NCBI GenBank assembly: GCA_963742315.1
Contig: CAVULE010000015.1
Coordinates: 62,001 to 126,000, forward strand
Direction of reading: 5' to 3'
DNA: 64,000 nt
Source: AV69 sp963742315
Lineage (GTDB): Bacteria; Verrucomicrobiota; Verrucomicrobiia; Chthoniobacterales; UBA10450
In this document: in pieces, positions 1 through 7,869 of the stretch
Layout of the letters: every line of letters starts with the position of its first letter
How positions within the stretch are numbered: position 1 is the first letter of the stretch
Translations under genes and position numbers: made by a program
The notes under the pieces: generated by a model
Told to the model about the DNA's origin: nothing
Seen by the model: only the letters and a program-made list of their open reading frames with translations
Databases searched by the model: none

Positions 1-1
1 T

Positions 2-202
2 TACGACGGCGAAAGCAGCGAAGTGCGAACGATGAAAGGACGGATCCGTTTGTGTCCGTACTATTTTGTGGAAGACGATCGGGTAAAATTGCGCGGCGCC
101 CTAACGACAATTGTGCCGGCGGACAAGAAGTTAATCCACGGAATGCGCGACGGCATTCTGGTGCCGACTAGCATGAATACCGTTAACGGGCCGCGATCGT
201 AA
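2..202 (+). CDS. C-terminal end of an unidentified protein (5' end outside window)
   Basis: An open frame enters at the window edge and runs about 66 codons to a TAA at 200-202. The visible tail is mixed hydrophilic and beta-strand-like, with runs such as IRLCPYYFVEDD and KLIHGMRDGILVPTSM. I do not recognise the family from this tail alone. It converges on thpR, and the two stop regions overlap by about 20 bp, so this frame probably ends a real gene. No terminator is visible between them. Confidence 0.45.
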   Translation, partial: YDGESSEVRTMKGRIRLCPYYFVEDDRVKLRGALTTIVPADKKLIHGMRDGILVPTSMNTVNGPRS

Positions 203-728
203 GCTCGCGCCGGTGGATGGGGCCAGCGGGCGTTAAAATGCTTTGGTAAAGATGGAATTCCACTACGTGCATCATGCCGGCGTCGTAATCGCAGTGTTTT
301 TTGAGGAACGATTGCATCAATGCAGGCGAGATTCCTCGGCCGCGCGCGATGGTAAAATGGGGCGTCCAGGCCCGCTCCTCGATCGGCAAATTGCAGGCCA
401 GCGCAGCCTCATTGACGCGTTTGTGCAATTGAAAGAGATGCGGGTGGGCGTGACCAACGCCGATCCAGAGGACGTGCGGCGTACCTTTTTTTGAGAAGGT
501 GCCGAGTCCGGTCACCGGCAAAAAAAATGCGCGAAACGAGATGGCCGTGAGCTTTTCCTTAAGCAAACTGGCGGTCGCCGGATCGACCGCGGCGAAAAAC
601 GCGAGGGTGAGATGGATCTGCGGCGGAGCCGAAAAAATCAGGCCGCGATAATGCGGGTCGAGCGCGACCAGGGATTCTGCGATTTTATCCGGTAAATCGA
701 TGGCGATGAAGAGTCGCTGGTTGGTCAT
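183..728 (-). CDS. thpR: RNA 2',3'-cyclic phosphodiesterase (2H family)
   Basis: A 181-residue protein of the 2H phosphoesterase (LigT/ThpR) family, which opens 2',3'-cyclic phosphates on RNA ends to 2'-phosphates. The two signature H-x-T-x motifs are present: HLTL at residues 39-42 and HFTI at 124-127, at the usual spacing. The N-terminus RLFIAIDLP is typical of the family, and the length matches it. It is cytoplasmic, with no signal peptide. It lies upstream of smpB and rpoZ on the same strand, separated by a paired-hairpin repeat, so it may have its own promoter. A second, more distant 2H protein lies at 11290-11802. Confidence 0.9.
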   Translation of the reverse strand: MTNQRLFIAIDLPDKIAESLVALDPHYRGLIFSAPPQIHLTLAFFAAVDPATASLLKEKLTAISFRAFFLPVTGLGTFSKKGTPHVLWIGVGHAHPHLFQLHKRVNEAALACNLPIEERAWTPHFTIARGRGISPALMQSFLKKHCDYDAGMMHVVEFHLYQSILTPAGPIHRRELTIAAR

Positions 729-775
729 GCAGACACACCTCGAACCGGGTTAGTCCTTTCGCTTGCCAAACTTCC

Positions 776-890
776 GTCATCCCGAGCATAAGCGAGGGAC
801 CTCCCCCAACGCTGCGGATCACACAAACTATTTTGCGTAACGCATCTCGCGCATGTGAGGTCCCTCCTCGTCTGCGCGAGTCGGGATGAC
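776..890. repeat. Paired-hairpin intergenic repeat, GTCATCCCGAGC family, copy 1
   Basis: The left end reads GTCATCCCGAGC and continues into GAGGGACCTC; the right end carries GAGGTCCCTC and closes with CGGGATGAC. The ends are inverted copies about 115 bp apart. The same arrangement recurs at 11825, 14208, 23068, 27801 and 58215. It looks like a REP/REPIN-type element, and no gene is seen in it. Confidence 0.8.
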
Positions 891-950
891 CGCGTGAGAT
901 CTGAGCGTAACTTCAAGGAGTTCCTCTTAATCCGGTTCGCGGTGGTCCGA

Positions 951-1412
951 TCATCCGTGTTTGCGATTGAAGCGCGCGACTTCGCGTGCCGTTTCGCGAT
1001 CGGTCGCTCGCTTTTTCAAATCGGCTCGTTTATCGCGCGCCACTTTTCCCTGCGCGACCGCTATCTCCGCTTTCAGCTTTCCGTTTTTCCAATGCAAATT
1101 AAGAAGCACGAGAGCGCGGCCGCCGACCTGGGTTTCGCCATAAAGCTTATCGATTTCGGCGCGATGGAGCAACAGCTTACGAACTCGTTTGGCTGACGGA
1201 ATTTCGTGACTTGCGCGTTCGTAAGGCTGGATGTCGGCATTATAGAGGAAGGCCTCACCATTCTCGATGCGCGCGAAGGCGTCGTTGATGTTGGCTTTGC
1301 CGGCCCGGATCGATTTGACCTCGCTGCCTTTGAGTTCGAGCCCGGCTTCGTAGCGCTCAAGGATATGAAAATCGCGCAGCGCTTTGCGATTGAGAATCGT
1401 CTCGGCAGTCAT
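951..1412 (-). CDS. smpB: SsrA-binding protein SmpB
   Basis: A 153-residue protein that binds tmRNA and delivers it to stalled ribosomes for trans-translation. Visible family features are the N-terminal NRKALRDFHILERYEAGL block, the GSEVKSIRAGKANINDA stretch, the YxxAxIxPY segment, and a basic tail (residues ~125-153) rich in Lys/Arg that is known to fold on the ribosome. The length is normal. It is followed 24 bp downstream of rpoZ on the same strand, so the two are probably co-transcribed with rpoZ first. No tmRNA gene was recognised in the window. Confidence 0.95.
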   Translation of the reverse strand: MTAETILNRKALRDFHILERYEAGLELKGSEVKSIRAGKANINDAFARIENGEAFLYNADIQPYERASHEIPSAKRVRKLLLHRAEIDKLYGETQVGGRALVLLNLHWKNGKLKAEIAVAQGKVARDKRADLKKRATDRETAREVARFNRKHG

Positions 1413-1436
1413 TAACCGAGCGATGGTGGCGAAAAA

Positions 1437-1652
1437 TCAGGCGCCGTCGGTGGACGCGCTCTGCTCTTCAAAAGTGAGTTTGCCGGCAATGATTTCCTTG
1501 AGAGCAATGTCGGTGAGCGAGGTCCGCGGGCCGGTCTCGACCATTGGCCGATGCCCCAGACCAAGCTGGCGCACACGCTTGGATACAACGTTAATAAGCA
1601 ATTGCGGGTTCGGAATGATCTGGCTGGCTTCCTGCAAGAGTTGAGTCGTCAT
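1437..1652 (-). CDS. rpoZ: DNA-directed RNA polymerase omega subunit
   Basis: A short protein of about 71 residues that promotes assembly of the RNA polymerase beta' subunit. The core reads LLINVVSKRVRQLGLG, then a Pro-containing turn, then SLTDIALKEIIAGKL, which is the usual RpoZ arrangement of a helix around the first block and the ALKEI helix. I chose the ATG at 1650-1652. The open frame extends 48 codons further upstream, but that extension is low-complexity and unlike any omega subunit. It lies just upstream of smpB. Confidence 0.85.
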   Translation of the reverse strand: MTTQLLQEASQIIPNPQLLINVVSKRVRQLGLGHRPMVETGPRTSLTDIALKEIIAGKLTFEEQSASTDGA

Positions 1653-1834
1653 AATGCGCAAGGTGTGGACGGCGCGGGTAGGCTCCGCCGGGAATTGGAG
1701 AATTGTCGGCGAGGACGACGAAATGGGACCAGGAAAAAGACGAGAGCCGAGCATCGCGACGAAAACGAATCGTGAATGTGCGAAGCAAGCACGCACTTGT
1801 CAAAGGATTTTTGTAGCCCGCCGCCCCGGCGAGA

Positions 1835-2539
1835 TCAGCGAATATCTTCTACGTAGCTGGCGATCTGGTAGTCAGTTGCGAATCCATCACCGGCGATTTG
1901 CTTGTCGTAGTGGAATCCAGTGTTTCCGTTACCGGTGAAGCTGTAAGCAACGACCGCGCCATACCAATCGGGATTGCCGGTCAGCGAAATGACGCCTTTT
2001 GGCGCGTAAATAGTAGCATAAACGTTACCCGGTGGCGCAATGGCAATGCTCTGCGTGGATCCATCTGTTGGGCTAATCCCGTAGAACTGCATATGACCGG
2101 GCCGGCTATAGTCAACCGACGGTGTCCCGTCCGCATTGTAAACCCCGACGGCGCCGTCTACGTTGTTGTTCACGAGATCACGCGCTTTTACGTTTAGGCT
2201 TCCGGTGAAGTAAATCTTGGCGTTGACCCCTGCGCCGATGGTGACCTTGCCAACATCGCCACCTGTTGAACCACCAGATCCCACAGCGATAGTAACGTAA
2301 GTCTCAATTGGCGCGTTCTTGTTAGGCCCGCTGCCCCCCAGTGTTTGCCCATTGATCGTGAGACCGCCACTTAGCGAACTGTAGACGTATTGCGCAGGGG
2401 CTGTAGGCGATGTTCCGGCGGGTAGGCTAAGCGTCGAGCCGCTTCCAGTGGCTGAAACTGCTTGTGTCCGGCCAAAGAAGCGGAGGAATGGTGAATGGCA
2501 CGGTGTTGTCAATTGTTCCGCTGATGTTGGAGTTAGCAT
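1835..2539 (-). CDS. C-terminal part of a frameshifted PilX-like pilus protein
   Basis: This frame continues the protein encoded at 2427-3434 after an apparent +1 frame change near 2467-2483. The first ~25 residues are out-of-frame translation of the upstream part; real similarity seems to start around QAVSATGSGSTLSLPAG. The rest is a beta-rich, Gly/Thr/Asn-rich domain with YFTGSLNVKARDLVNN, GHMQFYGISPTDGSTQ and a C-terminus YQIASYVEDIR. That pattern is familiar from the C-terminal domain of PilX-like proteins of Verrucomicrobiota, from general knowledge and not a search. It should be read with the next entry as one gene, 1835-3434. Confidence 0.6.
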   Translation of the reverse strand: MLTPTSAEQLTTPCHSPFLRFFGRTQAVSATGSGSTLSLPAGTSPTAPAQYVYSSLSGGLTINGQTLGGSGPNKNAPIETYVTIAVGSGGSTGGDVGKVTIGAGVNAKIYFTGSLNVKARDLVNNNVDGAVGVYNADGTPSVDYSRPGHMQFYGISPTDGSTQSIAIAPPGNVYATIYAPKGVISLTGNPDWYGAVVAYSFTGNGNTGFHYDKQIAGDGFATDYQIASYVEDIR

Positions 2540-3434
2540 GAGTGACGTTGCCTCCGTTTGTCGTTACATTTCCGTAGATTGGCCCCCCTTCGTTAAAGCT
2601 CGCACTCCCATCTGACACATCTCCGTTGCGGGAGTCGGCGTAATACGGCGACGCGGGATTGTTGGCCACAAAGGTATAGGCACCATTCTTTGAATTGTAG
2701 CTATCAACCACGCCAGCGGAGCCGGGTCCGCTGAAGGCGCTGCTAACCTTGAGCGCGCCCGTGAAAGAAGTCATCTGTGGAACCGCGATCAATTCGATCC
2801 GACGCGTAATTTGCGGGTACGGTACTGGTTGAAGCGTCGGACTGTTCATGTCGCCATCTCCGTAGGTGGCCTTAAAATGGTCGTAGTTGAAATCAATCTT
2901 TCGGAGGAGCGTGTCTCCGTTTCCGCGCGTGGCGCTGTTTGCCGCGAAATGAGTTCCGTTCGCGTTAAGAGCGGAGTCCAGACCGGTCCGTGGCAAGCCG
3001 CTTAGCTTCGCAGTTCCTGCGGCGCGAATCCGATAGTAACCGATGCCATTCTTATCGCTGGAAAACAGGTCGACGGTTACGCTTGCTGAAAGACTGTTGC
3101 TTTGGCCGAACGCTGAAAGCGCTTTGACGTAGGCAGGTCCCGGCGTCGGCGCCGCCGAAGCGGTCCATCCATCGGCGAGGAATTTAGAACCGAATGTCGA
3201 ACCAGAGCTTACAACCTTGCGCACTTCAGCGAAAGCGACATCCCCACCACTTTCAGCGGCGTAGAGCGCTTCCTTCCAGGCTTTCACCTGCTTCGCGGTG
3301 ACGTTGTAGCGGGTTGTGCAATTCAAGAGTACGTTGGCTCCGATAAAAGAGATAATAAGAATAGTGCAGATGGCACAAATGATCGTGCTGCCCGATTCTG
3401 CCCGGTGAAGACGTAGTTGCGTAGGTGATTTCAT
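2427..3434 (-). CDS. PilX-like prepilin-type protein, N-terminal part (frameshifted)
   Basis: 335 residues in this frame. The N-terminus has a short basic leader, then a hydrophobic helix (about residues 15-38, SGSTIICAICTILIISFIGA), then WKEALYAAESGGDVAFAEVRK. This is the layout of PilX-type minor pilins, where AAESG follows the membrane helix. The middle is a long exported domain. The frame stops soon after FTIPPLLWPD, while the homologous continuation is in another frame (1835-2539). A single extra base in the GGCCGG run near 2470 would explain it. It is third in an operon with two other prepilin-like genes. It could be a real pseudogene, programmed shifting or an assembly error. Confidence 0.65.
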   Translation of the reverse strand: MKSPTQLRLHRAESGSTIICAICTILIISFIGANVLLNCTTRYNVTAKQVKAWKEALYAAESGGDVAFAEVRKVVSSGSTFGSKFLADGWTASAAPTPGPAYVKALSAFGQSNSLSASVTVDLFSSDKNGIGYYRIRAAGTAKLSGLPRTGLDSALNANGTHFAANSATRGNGDTLLRKIDFNYDHFKATYGDGDMNSPTLQPVPYPQITRRIELIAVPQMTSFTGALKVSSAFSGPGSAGVVDSYNSKNGAYTFVANNPASPYYADSRNGDVSDGSASFNEGGPIYGNVTTNGGNVTHANSNISGTIDNTVPFTIPPLLWPDTSSFSHWKRLDA

Positions 3435-3444
3435 TTTGCCTTGG

Positions 3445-4230
3445 TTAGCCCCTCCGCTTGTTACGGAGATAAGCCGTGGAATAGATCGTTGTGCCGCTAC
3501 GTTCCGCGGTCGCGCCGCCGGAGGTGAAGATTGGCAGGAAAGTTATGCTCGTGGTCAGATACTCCGTGTTGCTCAGTTCGAAGTCCAAAGAGCCGGGAAG
3601 CAGATTGTCGGTACTCGACGCGACCGTTGTCAGACCGCCGTTTTCGGTGCGCTGAATCGACTGACCGCTGATCGAGTAGAGCACGCTATTTCCTATCGTC
3701 ACGGCGCTACTGGCCGAACTGGCGGTCGCGTTGGCAGACATCACAACCGTGGTAGAGTTCGTGCAACTTTGAATTGTCGTTCCGGCTGGAATACCGGTGG
3801 CAATTAGCGCTTTACCAACGTCGGCTGAAGTGAACCCGGCCGTCGCGGACGTGAATGTGGAGGAGCCACTAGCAAGAACACCGTCCGATACTGCCCGGTA
3901 ATCCACCGTTGCACCATTGGCATTGATCGTTATCGTCGGCGTTCGGCGTGCGCCGCTGCTATTGAGATACTCCGGAGTCGTACAGGTGACCGTTTGAGGG
4001 GAGCCAGTCGACGTCACAATATAAGATCGCTTCACATCGCGGCTCAGGTAATCGACGATACGAATCTGCTGGACGTGCGCCGTAAAGTAGTTGTCCACGG
4101 CATTCATGCTTTTTTGCAGCCCGACCGACGCAGAAATTGTCCCAGCAAGAGCCACGACGGCGATCGACAGCGCGATCAACATTTCGCTGAGTGTAAATCC
4201 TTTTTGGTTACGGACGTTCCCGAGCTTCAT
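3445..4230 (-). CDS. Prepilin-type N-methylation protein (PilW-like)
   Basis: A protein of about 261 residues with a type IV prepilin leader: a basic N-terminus, then G-FTLSEMLIALSIAVVALAG (processing after Gly, Phe+1, Glu+5, then a hydrophobic helix). The exported part is Ser/Thr/Ala-rich and contains a segment like FTSADVGKALIATGIPAGT, which recurs in repeat-rich surface proteins. I chose the ATG at 4228-4230 because it overlaps the TGA of the upstream gene as ATGA and leaves a short leader; the open frame extends 24 codons further. It is likely a minor pilin or pseudopilin handled by a prepilin peptidase encoded elsewhere. Confidence 0.75.
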   Translation of the reverse strand: MKLGNVRNQKGFTLSEMLIALSIAVVALAGTISASVGLQKSMNAVDNYFTAHVQQIRIVDYLSRDVKRSYIVTSTGSPQTVTCTTPEYLNSSGARRTPTITINANGATVDYRAVSDGVLASGSSTFTSATAGFTSADVGKALIATGIPAGTTIQSCTNSTTVVMSANATASSASSAVTIGNSVLYSISGQSIQRTENGGLTTVASSTDNLLPGSLDFELSNTEYLTTSITFLPIFTSGGATAERSGTTIYSTAYLRNKRRG

Positions 4231-4748
4231 TTTTTTGTTCCGGCTGAGATGATGGTTTCGGTCTGCTCGCTCTGGGATCGGCTGCCCAGGGTTGTCGTCC
4301 ACGTGTAAGTGACGTTGACTCTCACGAGTCCCGTCCCGGCGGGGGTGTCGTTGGCGAGGTTGGCGTCAGTTGAATTGATGGTCGGAGTGACAGAGGCGCC
4401 AGGGAGGCGGGTGATCTGCGTGTTGTTAGCATCCGGTGTCGGATAATGGCTCAATGTGACCACCTCGGTTACATTCTGTGCAAAGGCCGACCCATTGGAT
4501 GGCGTGGTCATCAAAGTCTGAACGGTGGTGGCGTTGGTTAGATCGGTGAACGATAGATTACGCAGCTGCTCGACGCGATCTTGCACTCCCTGAAGTGCTC
4601 CCACTGTTTCCTTGGTGGAATCGATGAAACGCAAGCACTTGGCATTGAGTTCAAACATGGTCACAAAAAATCCCACCAAGAGCGCAATCGCGACGAGTGT
4701 CTCAATAAGCGTTGTGCCCGAGATGTGATCTTTGGGAGTCAGTTTCAC
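4227..4748 (-). CDS. Prepilin-type N-methylation protein (PilV/GspI-like)
   Basis: 173 residues, first gene of the three-gene prepilin operon. The leader is MKLTPKDHISG followed by TTLIETLVAIALLVGFFVTM, i.e. cleavage after Gly, Glu at +5 and a membrane helix, as in PilV-type minor pilins. The rest is a Thr/Asn-rich extracellular domain with EQLRNLSFTDL near residue 60. Its stop overlaps the next start by ATGA. A TATACT hexamer on the minus strand (4778-4783), 30 nt before the start, is a possible -10 box, but no good -35 accompanies it. Confidence 0.75.
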   Translation of the reverse strand: MKLTPKDHISGTTLIETLVAIALLVGFFVTMFELNAKCLRFIDSTKETVGALQGVQDRVEQLRNLSFTDLTNATTVQTLMTTPSNGSAFAQNVTEVVTLSHYPTPDANNTQITRLPGASVTPTINSTDANLANDTPAGTGLVRVNVTYTWTTTLGSRSQSEQTETIISAGTKK

Positions 4749-5001
4749 GAATTATGTATACTATAGATTTCATAATCAGTATAGCAGAGAGAATGCCGCG
4801 GAACTCCCAGACTGAGCGGCAAAGGCGTAAGATAGCTCAGCTATATCTATCTTAAAACAAGGGTGTTATGAATTTGTTGCTCGCCCCGCTCCGTATTCGT
4901 CACAGTTTTTGCCCCGGGAGGGCGACCGTCTCTCCTTGCCATCATTGATTAAATAGGCGAAGTAATTTCGGTGGCTGCGGCGGGGACGCGGCCGTACATC
5001 G

Positions 5002-5075
5002 CGGGCTGTGGCTCAGCTTGGTAGAGCGCCTCGTTCGGGACGAGGAGGCCGTGGGTTCAAATCCCACCAGCCCGA
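5002..5075 (+). tRNA. tRNA-Pro (anticodon CGG)
   Basis: A 74-nt cloverleaf. The acceptor CGGGCTG pairs with CAGCCCG and is followed by discriminator A. The D-arm is GCTC...GAGC. The anticodon arm is CCTCG-TTCGGGA-CGAGG, giving anticodon CGG (reads CCG). The T-arm is GTGGG-TTCAAAT-CCCAC. The CCA end is not encoded. It lies between the divergently oriented prepilin operon and the His-rich membrane protein gene. Confidence 0.95.
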
Positions 5076-5096
5076 TTAAACGCACCTGGTTAAGGC

Positions 5097-5795
5097 ATGA
5101 ACGAAACCGTCCTCACTACCATTGCGTTTACCGGATTCACGGTCGCATTTTTTCACGCCGCGATTCCGACCCACTGGCTCCCTTTCGTGGCAGCGGGTCG
5201 TGCGCAGCGCTGGACCCATTCCAAAACCCTCCTGATTACCGCGCTAGCCGGCACCGGCCATGTCCTCGCGACTGCGGTCCTCGGTTTAATCCTAACCATT
5301 TTTGGAGTCGCGCTCAGCTCGCGCATTGGCACGTGGTTCCCGCGAATAGCGGGAGCACTGCTGATCGGCCTTGGTCTATTCTACATCTGGCGACAGCTTT
5401 CAGGCCATGCTCACAGCCACACTCACTTATTTTCAAAGGGCGGGCATGAGCATGAATTGAGGGAATCGCTGGCGCACTTTCGTGGGCCGGATATTTCGCG
5501 CACTCGCACTTCCGACTGGGTCGCAATTAGCAGCCTGTTTGCGATGCTGACCTTCTCACCGTGTGAAGCGTTTCTGCCGATTTACGTTTCGGGAATACGA
5601 TTCGGCTGGGGCGGTTTTGCTCTGCTAACTCTCATTCTCTCGACCGCCGCCGTTGCCGGAATGCTGGTATTCACGTGGCTGGCCTTAATCGGAATTCGCG
5701 GCATCGGACTTGGTTGGTTTGAACGCTATGAAAGCCTGGTGATGGGATCACTTCTATTATTAGTTGGTGTAATGGTCTTGGTTTTTGAAAAATGA
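5097..5795 (+). CDS. Polytopic membrane protein with His-rich loop (NicO/DsbD-like metal transport candidate)
   Basis: 232 residues with about six hydrophobic segments. Between the third and fourth lies a loop rich in histidine (residues 104-119: several HxH pairs plus HEHE). The next helix contains a Ser-Pro-Cys-Glu motif (SPCEAFLP, 154-161). His-rich loops occur in Ni/Co exporters and transporters of the NicO/RcnA group, and a Pro-Cys in a helix recalls the DsbD/CcdA and LysE-like superfamily. I therefore infer movement of a metal ion across the inner membrane, but the exact family is not certain. It starts 21 bp after tRNA-Pro and appears to be a single gene. Confidence 0.6.
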   Translation: MNETVLTTIAFTGFTVAFFHAAIPTHWLPFVAAGRAQRWTHSKTLLITALAGTGHVLATAVLGLILTIFGVALSSRIGTWFPRIAGALLIGLGLFYIWRQLSGHAHSHTHLFSKGGHEHELRESLAHFRGPDISRTRTSDWVAISSLFAMLTFSPCEAFLPIYVSGIRFGWGGFALLTLILSTAAVAGMLVFTWLALIGIRGIGLGWFERYESLVMGSLLLLVGVMVLVFEK

Positions 5796-5886
5796 CCAAG
5801 CGATTTGCTTGGCGAAACTGTTTGCCATCCTGCACAAGCAATGCTTGCATTTCGCCTCACCGCTACGCCAAAGTAATCTTCCCGCT

Positions 5887-5991
5887 ATGGGTTCTCTCAA
5901 AAAACGACGCAAAGCTAAAATCTCGAAGCACAAACGCCGCAAGCGGATGAAGGAAAATCGGCACAAGAAGCGCCTGCGTTACAAGTCGTAA
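5887..5991 (+). CDS. AURKAIP1/COX24-domain mini-protein (34 aa)
   Basis: A 34-residue, very basic peptide beginning MGSLKKRRKAKISKHKRRKR and ending in RHKKRLRYKS. Its composition and the KxRRxKxxKHKxRK pattern match the short bacterial proteins annotated as AURKAIP1/COX24 domain, related to a mitochondrial small-subunit ribosomal protein. A ribosome-associated role is therefore plausible but inferred. The open frame extends 34 codons upstream, but that part is not basic and looks like intergenic sequence, so I chose the internal ATG at 5887. Confidence 0.7.
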   Translation: MGSLKKRRKAKISKHKRRKRMKENRHKKRLRYKS

Positions 5992-6045
5992 GCGGCGACG
6001 ACAGGCGGTTTGCCTCGGTAGACCGACACGGTAGATTCAGGAAGG

Positions 6046-7869
6046 ATGATGGTTACGCGCAAGCAGGCAGTTTATCTTGCGCTGCTTCTGCTTGTATGCG
6101 GCATCGGGAAGATCCTATCCGCACCGGTACCACCTACGAAATCGCAAAAGACGACGGCTGTGCGCCCGACGCCGAAGCGAACCGATTTAATCGACGATTC
6201 CTTGGCTCTGTCCCCTGCGCGAGATCTAAATCTGAGTATTGAGGGTGGGCACAAGGCCGAGGCCCTCGCCCATTTTGCTGAAGGAATCAATTTTGAGGAG
6301 GACGGCGAAATGGAGAAAGCCCTCGAAGCCTATCGCCAGGTTCTGAATGTCGATCCCGGGCAGATCGAGCTGGCGGTTCGTGTCGCGGCGTTGCTAACGC
6401 GGGACGATGATTATCCGAGCGCGATCGATGTCTTAAAAGATGCGGTCAAGGTGCATCCGAAAGCGCCGGAGCCTTATCTGGAGCTGTCTTTTATCTACGC
6501 CAAGTATTTAAATAAAGTCGATCAAGCGATTGAATTCGCCAACAAAGCCATTGCGCTGGATCCGCAGAAAATTGACGGCTACCAGCGATTGTTTGAGATC
6601 TATCTCACCGCCGGCGATGAAAAAAGGGCGCTCGAAACTCTCGATCGCGCCGCCAAAATGCCAAACGACGATCCGACCTTCTGGGCAAGACTTGGCCGGC
6701 TTTACGGCTCGGTTATTTTGAAACCAGACGCCAAACCAAATCCGGAACAAACCGCGCGGCTCAACGATGTTTTTGAGAAGGCGGCCGCCAAAGGGCAAAA
6801 TAACGCTGCCGTCTTGAAGGAGGTGGGGGATTACTTCGCCTCCACCCAACAGATCAAAGAAGCGCTTCCGTTTTATTTGCGCGTCCTTGAGCTGCAACCT
6901 GACGACGCCAATGTCCGGGAAAAACTGGCGACGGGCTTTGTCTTAACAAATCAGCGGACCCGCGCAGTCGAAACGCTGGAAGCAATCATCCAAGAACATC
7001 CCGAAAAATATCAGTCCTACGAATTGTTAGCCCAGTTGCATGATGATGAAGGGCGCGCCTTGGTTCGTACTAATCAAACCGATCCGGCAAATGCCGAGTT
7101 CAAGAAGGCGGCGCAGAACTACGAACAAAGCCTGCTCATTAATCCAAATCACGCGGCGACGTATTTGCGGCTGGCGGAATTATTGCTCGTTCCGCTGAAA
7201 CAGAGCGAACGCGCCGTTTCAGTTTTAACCGAAGGGCGCCGGCGTTATCCCGATGCTCCCGAATTCGCCTATTACCTTGCGATTGCACTACGCGAATCGA
7301 AAAAGGCGAAAGACGCGGTGATCATGTTCGAAGAAGCGCTCAACGAAGCGCAGAATGCCGAGGCTGATTTTTTGAAACCACGCTTTTACGTTGAATATGG
7401 CGCGGCGGCACAAGAGGCCGGGCTCTACGACAAAGCGGCGGAACTTTTCCACAAAGCCATCGCGATGGATCCGGCTAACGCGGCCGAGCCCTACAATTAC
7501 CTCGGCTACATGTGGGCCGAGCAGAATAGTCACCTCGACGAAGCAGAGGACGCCATCAAGCGCGCGCTTCAACTTGATCCCGAGAACGGTGCTTACCTCG
7601 ATAGCATGGCCTGGGTAGAATACCGCCAGGGAAAATACGATCAGGCACTGGAAAATTTAAAGCGCGCTATTGAAAATTTGCCGCGCGAAGACGCCGTCGT
7701 TTTCGAACATCTTGGCGACGTCTATTTGAAATTGAACCGCGTCTCCCAAGCGCTCGAATCGTGGCAGAAGGCAAAAACACTCGATCCATTGAATAAGGAC
7801 CTAGCGGCAAAAATCGACGGTCAAAAAACCCGTGTCAGCAAAACCAATCCGACTGGAGCGAAGCCATGA
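6046..7869 (+). CDS. Exported TPR-repeat protein
   Basis: 607 residues. The N-terminus (residues ~8-25, YLALLLLVCGIGKILSA) is a signal peptide or membrane anchor, followed by a Pro/Thr-rich linker. From about residue 70 to the end it is a succession of 34-residue tetratricopeptide repeats; the recurrent A-x-L-x-P-x-N/D spacing is clear, for example LEAYRQVLNVDPG, IEFANKAIALDPQ and LFHKAIAMDPANA. Such proteins scaffold periplasmic or envelope complexes. Its stop overlaps the next start as ATGA, so it is translationally coupled to the AI-2E-type transporter. The specific partner is unknown. Confidence 0.75.
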   Translation: MMVTRKQAVYLALLLLVCGIGKILSAPVPPTKSQKTTAVRPTPKRTDLIDDSLALSPARDLNLSIEGGHKAEALAHFAEGINFEEDGEMEKALEAYRQVLNVDPGQIELAVRVAALLTRDDDYPSAIDVLKDAVKVHPKAPEPYLELSFIYAKYLNKVDQAIEFANKAIALDPQKIDGYQRLFEIYLTAGDEKRALETLDRAAKMPNDDPTFWARLGRLYGSVILKPDAKPNPEQTARLNDVFEKAAAKGQNNAAVLKEVGDYFASTQQIKEALPFYLRVLELQPDDANVREKLATGFVLTNQRTRAVETLEAIIQEHPEKYQSYELLAQLHDDEGRALVRTNQTDPANAEFKKAAQNYEQSLLINPNHAATYLRLAELLLVPLKQSERAVSVLTEGRRRYPDAPEFAYYLAIALRESKKAKDAVIMFEEALNEAQNAEADFLKPRFYVEYGAAAQEAGLYDKAAELFHKAIAMDPANAAEPYNYLGYMWAEQNSHLDEAEDAIKRALQLDPENGAYLDSMAWVEYRQGKYDQALENLKRAIENLPREDAVVFEHLGDVYLKLNRVSQALESWQKAKTLDPLNKDLAAKIDGQKTRVSKTNPTGAKP

